Shown here: positions 55,301-64,000 of the stretch, piece by piece
Position numbering within the stretch: the first letter of the stretch is position 1
How the letters are laid out: every line of letters begins with the position of its first letter
Assembly (NCBI GenBank): GCA_018105865.1
Contig: CM030851.1
Span: forward strand, 2,810,468 to 2,874,467
Reading direction: 5' to 3'
Length of the DNA: 64,000 nt
From: Metaphire vulgaris
Lineage: Eukaryota > Annelida > Clitellata > Crassiclitellata > Megascolecidae
Translations under genes and position numbers: made by a program
The notes under the pieces: model-generated
What the model was told of the DNA's origin: nothing
Database searches by the model: none
Seen by the model: the letters and a program-made list of their open reading frames with translations, nothing else

Positions 55301-58300
55301 TTAGAAGTAACGCGTAATGGGCCTTCGCGTGGGTGGCCGATCGCTACGTTGAAAATCACGAGGTCGAAAATCATTTGATCGAAAATCATTTAGTTGAAAA
55401 TCTGTTTTTGCTGTCTTATTTTAGAATTTCTGTGCATGCGATTTCTCACTGCCGGCCAATCAATTTATACGGCTAAAGCATTTAATAAGCAAATTTTCGC
55501 TGTCGGCATTTGGAACCCACACCCATCCCCCACCCCAATCGTAGCATGCCGTTGAAATGTTACACCAAGCGTTACAGCTGAATATATGCAACTCGATATA
55601 TCGGCGGTCAAAATTGATGACTTCTAACGCTAAAGCAATGCATTGTAAAAATCCATGGGTAGCTTTCATCGCTTATTACTTCTTTCTACGTGTCTTCGTT
55701 TTTAACTTTGTTCTACATTTTTATGTAGCTTGACGAAGAACGTTTGCTATTTCTGACACGTAGACTTCCATGTTCGAGTGTAATGTTACACTTTCCGTCG
55801 TTTTGTGGTCTTTTCATTATTTTGTGATTTTAATAGTAAGCCTATGTCGTGTGCATTTCCTTAGCTTTCATGATAATCGTACCATTTGAACATCTATATC
55901 GTTTACATTTTCTGCCACACGCATTCGAAAAACATTAATTTCTATCATGGCACTCACATCCAACAAATTTCCAACAAATGAAAAGGCTGCTGAATTTTAG
56001 ACTACGATATTTTCCGACCTTGTGATTTTCGACCTTCTCTTTTGACAAAGAACCTTAGCGTCGTGTTGCTTCATTTGCGTCGTCGTGTGTGTGTGTGTGT
56101 GTATGTGCGTGCGTGTAACCTGGCCCTCTGTTTTCCCCTCCTGATGTCTTCCATCAACGACGCGCCACGACTGGATGTTCTACATGTAGATGCAGGGCAG
56201 GAGGATTCTCAGACGGTGTGAGAAGTCGGTTTGGAGAAACAGACGAATTCTAGATCCTCGTGCCCTTTTCAACACGACACTTGAGTAGCCAGTGCTCCGG
56301 AATAGAGAAGGTGGGGTGGCACCGAGGCTTCTACAGACCGACATTATCGCTTCAGACTAGGGCTTCTTGGATCGGATCTGGCCCGGAACCCGAACGATAA
56401 AATTCAATGCAATATTAGATTTTCAAATCTTGAGATTTGAAACATATTTTCAGACTGCCAATTGCCAATAGTCAATCATCCTACCTTCTGTAATGATGAA
56501 ATGTTTTCACAGGGATCTTTTTACACCCCTAACACCCTCACCAACACCCCAATTTGAGGTCGCTAACCCCCCAAATTAAATTTGGTAATGCGACAATGGT
56601 ATGCATACAAAATGCATACTAATTAGCTCAGAACAACCCCAAATGGAGAAGAACACCCCTCCCCCAACTTTTATTCTCGGATGACCTTCGTTTTGCTTGT
56701 CAGAGGTGTTTTGAGACTTTTAAAGGTTTTTTGATTGCTTTTGGAACTTGACAGCGTTTTTTGCTTGTCAGCCTTTTTCGGGTAGAGACTTAAAAATCCC
56801 GACAATCCCTCAGACTTTCGAGACACCCCCCAAATTAAAAATCCTAGAAATAACACTGGTTCCACATTTAGTCTATGATTGGTTACCGTATTAGTGCAGA
56901 AACTATTTGGGGCCCTGACTATTGTGCCCCGTTGTGGCTTCGTCAATAGTTATTAGCTCCCTAGTCGGTTCCGCTCGAACCACACAAAATTTAGGGTAAG
57001 ACTAGATTCAAATCTTGTCTCTGGAAGCAAATTTGACGACTATATAATTATTCGACAACTACCTATCATTTATTAGATAAAATTTCATGATTTATCTCTA
57101 AGAACTTTACGGAAGGCATGACATGGAGGCGGTCTCCTTTCAGAATGGGGAAAACCAATAAAAAATGTTTCGCATAGGTGGTGGGGGTATTGGGTGACTG
57201 TTGACATAATCGATATTCTCCGTTGTTATTTTACAGCATTTGGTCACTCAAAAATAAATCACAATAAAAGGCTTTAAGCCATGCACCTGAGATCACGGTC
57301 TAACACTAATATTACTCAACACTTCAACGGTTGGGGCATCGCTCCAGAGTACAGACCCCACTGGGGAGCTCACGTCGCTCTCCAAACCCTTTCCATCAAC
57401 CCCAAGCCCCTAGAGCAGTGGTTCTTAACCTTTTTACGATTATGTACCCCTGAAACAAGTATAAGAGAACTAAGTACACCCCATACCCGCATACCTTATC
57501 CCAGGACAAAAGTGAGCAACATATGGAAAATAATTATAAACTTCAACAAGATGCAAGTGCATCTGTCACAGATTCTGCCTATTAAGGCAGAAAATGAGAT
57601 TTTTTTCTTTAGAAATTCTAATTTAGTACACAAATTTCTACAGTATTTGTATAGTATACAGGGTAAATTGTAGTAAAAGTCTTTAAACAGACTATTTCAA
57701 AATTATTCAGTACCACCACAACGTCCTTCAAGTACCCCCAATGGGTATGAGTACCCCGAGATAAGAACCAGTACCCTAGTGATCTAGTCGGAATAAATTG
57801 GATGAGCGTGTCTGTCTTGATGACTATTAGCACTGACGCAAAAGGGACACTGGCTGCGGCTCCTCTAATAAGGTCATGAGCCCATGACTAGTTGCGAGAT
57901 TCATGCAGAAATATAGAGACAATTCTATCTAATGGAATGGAGGTGTCGATTAGCTGCATATAGTTTACAAATTTCGTCCAAAATTTAAGATCTGAATCAA
58001 TTATTACCCTAGATTTAATTGGAGCGACTGGAGGTCCGCCCCCTATTATACATTAACGTAGTCATGACAACCTATCGGCAAATTCTGACATAATCTAACT
58101 CTAAAAATTTCGACTGGGGCTTCATCCCAGACCCTGTTGGGAGAGCTCGCGACTCTCCACAAGCCCTTCAGTCATAACTAGAAATGTTGGTCTCCAGAAG
58201 CCTTGATGCCTCTATTTCTAAACCCTGGTTACGCCTGTGCTTTCATTACTTGAACATTTCTTCGTTGGTGATCGTTGTGCATCAAAGGGAAGTCTTCCGC

Positions 58301-58384
58301 ATTAATATAAAGCTAACTCTGTATGTAGATTAGGGGTTTAAATGTTTTCCATCTTTTAAGTCATTGTGAGAGGGATATGCTGCA

Positions 58385-58459
<75 letters not shown>

Positions 58460-59807
58460 GTCACAGGTCCACCAGACGCACCGTCTAATCTAAAGCTCAG
58501 CTATGTCTCTCATTGCGCTGTGAGTTTTCAATGGAATGTGATGTGGTCGAATACAGTTGCAGAAGACCAGATAGTCACCATGCATTTAAGACTCGGCGAC
58601 ACCAACGCGGAAGTTCAGACCCTCACCAAGTCCTTTTACTACGAAAGCTTCAATGCAACGTACACGAATACATTCACTAATAACATTCAACCGCTGACCA
58701 ACTACATCGTAAGCGTCTGGTCAGTGAACAGCTTCGGATCAAGTGAAGTCGTTGAAATGAAAGTTAGAACCAGAAGTCAAACGAAGCTCAGAGTATCTCC
58801 TCAGATGATCTCAATCAACGGAACTCAAGCGATCATTAACTTCACGGTTGAATTGGGAGAGAACGCGGAAAATATATCCCAGATCTACGCTTTATGTTGC
58901 TCTGCGGTTTCAGGCCAGAGCGCATACAACCTTACCAAATACACGAGCAGTCAGATTGTAGTGAACGACATTCCAAATGGAACTGACTATCTGATCATTG
59001 ATGTGAGTGTTTACAGTGGCATTTATGAGAAGTACAATTACTTCTCTGATATGGTTAAGGGCGTTAAAGTGTCGAGGACGGGAAATTTGCCAAGCGACTA
59101 CGACGATAGACAATCTCATTCCGTTGGCGTCATCGTATTGGCCTGTCTGCTGGGAGTCGCTGTTGTCGCTTTAATGGCAATTTTTATTGCCTACCTCGTG
59201 AAAACATCAAAACAATGCCGACAACCTGCCAAACCTCCACCGGTAAACTTAACACCATAGCTCTGGAGAATTACGTTTCAAGTTCGATACTCTTCATCTG
59301 CTACTCATATAAAACCTCGAATTCAATTAGAATCAAAATCTCTGTTTGACACTATTTCCATAAAAATTTTGAAAAATGAATGACCAAAAACAGAAATTGG
59401 ACACTTTTAAGGAATCTCTAATGCACGGCCGAAGATTAAAATCTCAGAAATTCCCAGCCAATATCCACTTATTATTATTACCTCGAATGTATTCCAGCTA
59501 ATTAGGGCCTATGCTGTTTGCCGTCATCTGATTAGAAGAAGTTTCGACGCATTTAATAACAGCTTTCATTTAAAACATTTTTTCAGCAATCAAATAATTG
59601 TTTGAATTTGCGAATGCTTTATTAATGGTGGTTTGATGAATATAAAGTTTACTGAATGACTCTTGTTTCAATAATTCTGATCGAAGACTGATTTCATTTT
59701 ACCGTCTACAGATTCCTCCCGCCTCCTCTTTGAACATGACAAGACCTAGAGGGCAGGAAGACAGACCTCCGTCAAATGATGGAAATTTCTATGAACCCAT
59801 GGACTAG
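52301..59807 (+). CDS. Ig/FN3 transmembrane receptor gene (six exons)
   Basis: Exons 52301-52364, 52689-52934, 53282-53628, 54462-54764, 58467-59242 and 59712-59807. Order: signal peptide, three Ig-like domains, two FN3 domains, a transmembrane helix, and a short tail ending in stop TAG 59805-59807. All junctions are phase 1 up to exon 5, then phase 0. Ig2 has the normal Cys-Trp-Cys core; Ig1 and Ig3 lack canonical cysteines. The tail has PAKPPP/IPP and ends NFYEPMD; YxxM and PxxP are classical SH2 and SH3 ligand patterns, so signalling is plausible. Exon 3 is 1 bp short of frame (near 53333-53335, GG against GGG in the left copy). If real this destroys the protein; if a sequence error the gene is intact. 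The architecture recalls invertebrate allorecognition or adhesion receptors but matches no named gene I know. Confidence 0.8.
52689..52934 (+). CDS. Right Ig gene exon 2: first Ig-like domain
   Basis: 246 nt, reading TCIFQWTLDETIVSYNVSNQ, then ISLAITNIQLRDAGNYSLRV and CLFVY; donor ATG|GTAGGA. D-A-G-N-Y-S-L replaces the usual D-x-G-x-Y-x-C. Only the AG at 52687-52688 keeps phase 1. The CCTCCAG acceptor at 52674 is out of frame, exactly as in the left copy. Confidence 0.65.
53282..53628 (+). CDS. Right Ig gene exon 3: second Ig domain with 1-bp deletion
   Basis: Acceptor TCTTTCAG, donor AGAT|GTGAGT. 347 nt, where 348 would be needed for phase 1. Reading resumes after the deletion as ELTCNLASTSLPASYRTDIY, then NNGRTLLISSVRYPDDQYIY and CYG, closely matching the left copy. 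Cys, Trp and Cys are present. Confidence 0.75.
54170..54361. mobile_element. hAT-type MITE in intron 3 of the Ig gene
   Basis: 192 bp with ends CATTGGCGGTTCCAGGATTT and GAAACCGCCACTG. The flanks TATATATA and CATTTATA match at 6 of 8 positions. Same family as 38185-38372. Confidence 0.65.
54462..54764 (+). CDS. Right Ig gene exon 4: third, cysteine-less Ig-like domain
   Basis: 303 nt, acceptor TTTTTCAG, donor CAAG|GTAAAC. Reads VTAIVGTTVALSLNVQANPQ, then TNWTFVNSTG, then FRFNFTSTGFYGSYSITLIN and ALGSTTATVEV. The G-F-Y-G-x-Y-x-(C) position is Thr and the B-strand Cys is Leu/Ser. Trp is kept. Several N-glycosylation sequons. Confidence 0.8.
54902..55301. mobile_element. GGCTGTCC-type MITE, copy 2 (intact)
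   Basis: 400 bp in intron 4 of the Ig gene. Begins GGCTGTCCATTAATTATGTC and ends GTTGACGTAATTAATGGACC. It contains two 'gtggtgatgacctttttt'-type motifs. No transposase. Confidence 0.8.
55302..57407. other. Intron 4 of the right Ig gene, repeat-rich
   Basis: Holds a run of 'gaaaatcatttgatcgaaaa' units (55345-55400), a (GT)n tract (56083-56105), and a 56515-56840 segment with 'acacccc' and 'tttttgcttgtcag' motifs related to 41525-41700. No exon recognised. Confidence 0.5.
57416..57773. mobile_element. hAT-type MITE, CAGTGGTTCTTAACC family, copy 2
   Basis: 358 bp; left end CAGTGGTTCTTAACC, right end degraded (ATAAGAACCAGTA). Flanks CCCTAGAG and CCCTAGTG match at 7 of 8 positions. About 40 bp longer than copy 1. 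Confidence 0.8.
58387..58460 (+). repeat. (ATT)n microsatellite abutting an exon
   Basis: About 24 ATT units end 7 bp before exon 5 and form most of its polypyrimidine-like tract (TTATTATTGTCACAG). Length changes here could affect splicing of the FN3/TM exon. Confidence 0.85.
58467..59242 (+). CDS. Right Ig gene exon 5: two FN3 domains and transmembrane helix
   Basis: 776 nt after TCACAG, joining in phase 1 (GG/T). FN3-1 runs from GPPDAPSNLKLSYVSHCAVS to IQPLTNYIVSVWSVNSFGSS and VRTR: the classic P-x-x-P-x-N-L, the F-x-W, and the L-x-x-x-T-x-Y-x-(V/I)-x-V-x-(A/S)-x-N-x-x-G pattern. FN3-2 is degenerate (NGTQAIINFTVELGENAENI, then IPNGTDYLIIDVSVYSG). The transmembrane helix is VGVIVLACLLGVAVVALMAI. 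Donor CCG|GTAAAC. Without splicing, the frame adds VNLTP and stops at 59258-59260. Confidence 0.85.
59712..59807 (+). CDS. Right Ig gene exon 6: cytoplasmic tail
   Basis: 96 nt after TCTACAG, entering in phase 0. Encodes IPPASSLNMTRPRGQEDRPP, then SNDGNFYEPMD and TAG. Frame, acceptor and a sensible polar tail support a real last exon. YEPM fits the YxxM consensus. Confidence 0.75.
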   Translation: MPPASSLNMTRPRGQEDRPPSNDGNFYEPMD

Positions 59808-60058
59808 GATATATCAAAGAATGATCACTACTCCGCCGGAGACAATAATTGATCCAACCGTAAGGTCAAAGTGTTGGCGATTGATTCGATGATTTTGGGA
59901 AATGTTTTCAATAAGAAACCCTTCTGAATAAGCTGTATTTCGTGACGTTTTAAGTGCCAAATTCTGACACAGAAGCACCTAACGAATTATCACTAAAAGG
60001 ACGGGTGGAATTGTAGAAGAATACAATCTGTTACATAACTTACATTACATTGTTGTTG

Positions 60059-60062
60059 TTGT

Positions 60063-60109
<47 letters not shown>

Positions 60110-62110
60110 CTGTTGCTAATGATAGAACTACTTCTATTTTGCACAATTATACAACCATCGACGTCCATCACAGCATTAGCATCTAACCCCACAATTGACT
60201 TGCAATGACGATTATTCTGGTTGAAGAGTTTATTACGTGACGCAGAATTATTAATTATTATGTGCAATTTGATTATTCTTATTCTTCCTATTCTTACTTA
60301 CTTGCATATGATGAAAACATATTAATTTGTTTCTATGATAGACTACTTGAATTACTTATATCTTTCGCTTTTTGTAATTCATAATCAATGATTAATCGAG
60401 GAGTTTTCAAAGACTTAATAATTGACCTAATTAATACGTAATATCGATTCACTAACATTGATTCACTAGCATTGATTAACTGTCTTAATGATTCATAAAC
60501 GATTCCTTATGTTAATATGTCGTGTCAATTTACAAACAGTCAGTAAATGTTGCTAATGACTTACATTGGCAGCATTTTCTAGCACAAAAAGTGTATCTAA
60601 TGGTTAATGTAGTGTTGTCGTATCTTAAGTAGAACTTTTCTCGGTTGATGATCCTTCATTTACTATCATCAGTAACTCCCCTGCTTATATTAAAATTTTT
60701 AATTGAATCAATGTTAAACTCTCTACATTATCTTCCTGAAATACAAAGTGGCTTAACAAAAGCTGCATTACCGATTTCATTGTAAATAGGCCTATTTTGA
60801 CTAACAAACTTAGAAGCTCATATTTTTGATGAGCCCTTCTTACAGCCTGTATTTCCAGTAAGTGGCGTCAAAAAGGGTCGACATTTTAAAGAAAAACTGA
60901 AACGACACAATTTTCGATATAACATCGCAGACGTGCACCAAAATTCCATGCATTTTGATCAAGGGGTTGTCAAAAGTTTTATAACGAAACATGGTGGTAC
61001 CGTTTTTATTGGGCCACCCTGCATATACTGAGATTGTGTTTTGCTAATCTTTTGTATGTTTAACAAAGTGGTTGTTAATTGTATTGATTAACTGTCTTAA
61101 TGAATCGTGGGCGATTCATTCTATTAATACGCCATGTCGATTCACTAACATTGATTCACTAACATTGATTAACTGTCCTAATGATTGATGAACGATTCAT
61201 TCTGTTAATATGTCGTGTCAATTCTCTAACAGTCAGTGGTGTAGAGTGGGCTGGGCTAGAGGGGCGGTTGCTCCGGAAGCAAATTATTGTTGGACGCAAA
61301 ATTTTAAACGTCGAAACTAAGTAATAATATACAGTTTCATGTAACCCCTTATCAGTGCATTGCCTAATGCCTACTATCAATAGCTTAATCCTCCCGCTTG
61401 GTTATGGGCATACTAGTACTGTAATATTTTTCCATTTGTGTAAAATTATAAATAAAAAGTTCCGTGTTTGACCATTGCAACCAACGTTCTTTCTGGCATC
61501 CAATTTCCCTTTGCTTGACATATTCGCTTTACTCTTCTCCTGCCTCTCTTCCCCTTATTATCTCTCCAAACTTTACACTGCTCATCTTCCTACAATTGAG
61601 CGGTCGACTCATTTCAGGAATTAAAAGACTCGTTGATCGACAAGATTTTCGGCAAAGATCTCTTGCGAGTAAATTCTTTCAGAGTTCTAACGTCATCGAA
61701 CTGACTTTAGAACTTCCGGTTTATTGATCGCTTTTTGCGAAGAATCAATTGCTCGATCGACTAACTGATCAGTTGACGTCTGTCTTCAGCAGAAGTTCAG
61801 CTGTGAATCGTTGAATCGGTTGTATGATTCAGGCGGTTCAATTGATGCACTTAAATGAATCAGAGATCGCAGTGACCGATCAAACATTCAAGGAACTTTA
61901 CCTCGCGAGTATTTTTGTACGCCTGATTATATCGGCGATAAGATGAGGTCGAGTGTTTTCACTGTCGTACGTTGAGTAATGGCCGAATTACGAGGCCATG
62001 ATAAAGAGCTAGTAAGACAACAACTTAGATGCACTGAAGCAGTCGTATACTTTCAAAGGTGCAGCGAGAAAAACAAAACATGCAGATCACCGCATTACCG
62101 ATAAGCCACT
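60059..62110. repeat. Intergenic DNA with (GAT)n and a repeated 130-bp unit
   Basis: (GTT)n then (GAT)n at about 60050-60108. A unit containing 'cattgattaactgtcttaat' and 'gttaatatgtcgtgtcaatt' occurs at 60420-60545 and again, partly doubled, at 61085-61235. No gene recognised in this stretch. Confidence 0.55.
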
Positions 62111-62113
62111 TGC

Positions 62114-62440
62114 ATGGCCGAAATCGCTGATATTAGCGATATGCGCCAAGCATATGCTCTGCGCCATTCGCCGAGTAGCACGCGGACACTCAGGCCGAGT
62201 CCACCGGGTATTGTCATAGCAAGAAGCGTAGAAGACTGCAGGAAATCCTCGTTTGACAGTTACAGAGTAAGAGGGTCGAAGTTCGTAAAAACACATGCTG
62301 CTCACATGTTTACCATTGTGATGGGGCGAGGATGGGCGACTCGAATGTTGAACTGGGAAAAACACATATTGAAAATGTGTGGCTTCTCCAGAAATGCGTT
62401 TGAGGGGGTTCATCAGAAAACGTTTATAAAGCGTCTATAA
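62114..62440 (+). other. Unassigned 108-codon open frame
   Basis: Open on both strands over almost the same span (minus frame 62087-62413). The plus frame reads MAEIADISDMRQAYALRHSP and is Arg/Ser-rich. No domain, splice context or paralogue is recognisable. It may be non-coding. Confidence 0.2.
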
Positions 62441-62689
62441 TGGTATAATCGACAAAACGAAAGGCTGTGATCATCACGTCGTGTGTCACTGTGTCAGTTA
62501 TAAGTACCTGGCAGGGAATAGGCAAAGCCTTCAATCAAACGTTAGTATTAAAAAACAACTCACCGTTGGCACTTCTTGGTCCTTTCTTCAACTCACAAGC
62601 AATGGGAAATCGGAAATCGAAGCTTGATTCGGTAAGAATATGTCAGGAATAATTGAGGAAGTGTTAAAGTAAGTAAGTAAAATCTCGTG

Positions 62690-62862
62690 CATTTTCTATG
62701 TATATCGATGATTCGAACATTTTTAGAAAAATTGACTCCGATGATTTTGCTAAAATTTTACAGCAGGACCTGAAGAAGCTGTTCCAGTAGTCTATGGACT
62801 GGCAGATGCGTTTTAATATAGACAAATATTTTGTAATGCAGGCCGAAAATCTAATCATGACA
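62690..62862 (+). mobile_element. LINE reverse-transcriptase fragment
   Basis: The plus frame reads MYIDDSNIFRKIDSDDFAKI, then LQQDLKKLFQ, a stop, and MDWQMRFNIDKYFVMQ. This matches the RT Y-(A/I)-D-D-x-x-x-(F/L) catalytic motif and the downstream W-Q-M-x-F-N-x-x-K-x-x-V-M. It is cut off by the MITE at 62865. Confidence 0.7.
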
Positions 62863-62864
62863 CT

Positions 62865-63788
62865 GGGGCTGTCCATTAATTACGTCAACAAAATAGAAGG
62901 AGGGGGTTTGAAAAGTTTCACAGTTGTTGACAGGGGAGTGGGTCAAGAGAAGTTGACGTCAGAAGTTTCATTTTTTTTACAAATGATAACAAATAGGACA
63001 TTTCATGAAATACTATTTATTACAACGGAAAAAGGCCAAGGCAAACAAAAAAGGTCATCACCACCACGTTATGATACTTGGTGAATAATGATTATGCACT
63101 TCTATAGCACCATTTCTAATACCCAAAGGTATCAATCGATGGTACTTCAAATCCATCCGCAAAAGACTGGGTCATTCCAGAGATCAGTCAGAGGGAAACA
63201 GCAAGACAGACTATGGAGGAAATGCTTTTTGAAAATGTGTTTCATCATTATTGCAATTCAATCTAAGCCTAGATATGAAAATACTCAGTTTATTGGAAGA
63301 TCTGACAACCTGAGGAAGAGAGTTCCAGATTTTTGGCTCAGAAATATAAAAAGCTCTCTTACCAATTTCAGTGTTGGTTCTAGGTTCATTTAACAATTGA
63401 TGAACAAACCTTGTTGAATGACAATGTTTCGGTTAGCTCAACATAGCTTCTAAATATATTGAAGTTGGCCAGATTGCAGTGTTTTAAAATCCAGGAGACC
63501 AGTTTTGAATACAATTCTCTGTTCAACCCGCAGCCAGTGTAAATTTTGAAGAACAGGTTTGATATGATCATGCTCACGAGCTTGTGTGATGGCTATGAAC
63601 AAAAGAAAGGGTAAAACGGTCATCACCACAAAAACAATAATCGTCTAAACTTATTAGAAGGACCTGTCACTGATCTTAGTGGGGGTGGTCAAAAGTTTTT
63701 GACATAATCATAAGGGTCATTGAAAGTTGACAGTTATCAACAAGAAGGGAGGGGTCAAAAATTGTTGACGTAATTAATGGACAGCCCA
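62865..63788. mobile_element. GGCTGTCC-type MITE, copy 3, with an inserted LINE end
   Basis: Begins GGGGCTGTCCATTAATTACG and ends GTTGACGTAATTAATGGACA plus GCCC. Compared with copy 2 it is interrupted at about 63085-63580 by a CR1-like 3' fragment. The two halves carry 'aaaaaggtcatcaccaccac' and 'aaacggtcatcaccacaaaa', showing where the parental sequence was split. Confidence 0.75.
63085..63580 (-). mobile_element. CR1-like LINE 3' fragment nested in a MITE
   Basis: The minus frame at 63211-63396 reads RTNTEIGKRAFYISEPKIWN and SLPQVVRSSNKLSIF, the C-terminal signature R-T-x-x-(G/x)-x-R-A-F ... W-N-S-L-P of CR1-type RTs. The 3' tail 'gtgctatagaag' is at about 63098-63110. Confidence 0.75.
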
Positions 63789-64000
63789 CCGGGTATATGC
63801 TTTGGGGGAAGTCCTAATCAGCACATAGGAAGAAAGAGACTTGGGTCATGGGATGATCATCCATAAGAAGAGTCAATCCATCTCGGTAATGTGTGAATGT
63901 GCAGAGGCATCAAAAAAGGACAACCTGATGTTAGGAATGATGAAAGTAGAAATATAAAAGGCGCTATACAAACAGTGACGTAGCGTGACTTTCGTGGACC

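Noticed and set aside
1..64000. CRISPR arrays, bacterial operons or prokaryotic regulatory sites
   Set aside because: No direct-repeat/spacer structure or Shine-Dalgarno-led gene runs. Intron-bearing animal genes and LINEs show the DNA is eukaryotic.

Overview
The window is nuclear DNA of a metazoan, most likely a marine invertebrate. Genes are split by GT-AG introns, encode animal-specific domain types (adhesion GPCR, immunoglobulin plus fibronectin III receptor), and sit in a dense background of LINEs, hAT elements and their MITEs, Helentron-like elements, a tRNA-derived SINE and microsatellites. The species cannot be fixed from sequence alone. There are no operons, CRISPR arrays or convincing tRNA genes. 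Exon boundaries given here were placed by reading splice signals and codon phase by eye.

Layout. 1-3.4 kb: repeats, including a complete but internally deleted hAT element with perfect 8-bp target duplications. 3.9-6.5 kb (minus): four exons of a damaged Ig-domain gene. 9.5-26.6 kb (minus): an adhesion GPCR whose seven-transmembrane, GPS and GAIN exons are mostly too short to show as long open frames; its ectodomain is a 3.3-kb exon carrying about 57 copies of a 15-residue Thr/Ser/acidic repeat. Its introns hold LINE fragments, MITEs, a SINE and a palindrome-capped Helentron-like element. 26.6-51.9 kb: almost entirely mobile DNA, with LINEs (28.4-29.3, 32.0-35.5 and 46.0-48.3 kb), two more palindrome-capped elements with G-rich cores (32.65-34.44 and 41.8-45.4 kb), a 2.6-kb DNA transposon with perfect 25-bp inverted repeats (38.58-41.18 kb) and a series of hAT-type MITEs. 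52.3-59.8 kb (plus): the fuller paralogue of the Ig gene, with signal peptide, three Ig-like domains, two FN3 domains, a transmembrane helix and a short tail with a proline-rich stretch and a YEPM motif. 60-64 kb: repeats and LINE fragments.

How they may fit together. The two Ig genes are an inverted paralogous pair about 46 kb apart and share exon lengths, phases and 5' flank. Each has a different lesion in exon 3 (nonsense in the left copy, a 1-bp deletion in the right copy), and only the right copy has FN3, membrane and tail exons in view. A cluster of variable Ig receptors and an adhesion receptor with an expanding repeat stalk looks like a self/non-self or cell-adhesion locus, but that is inference.
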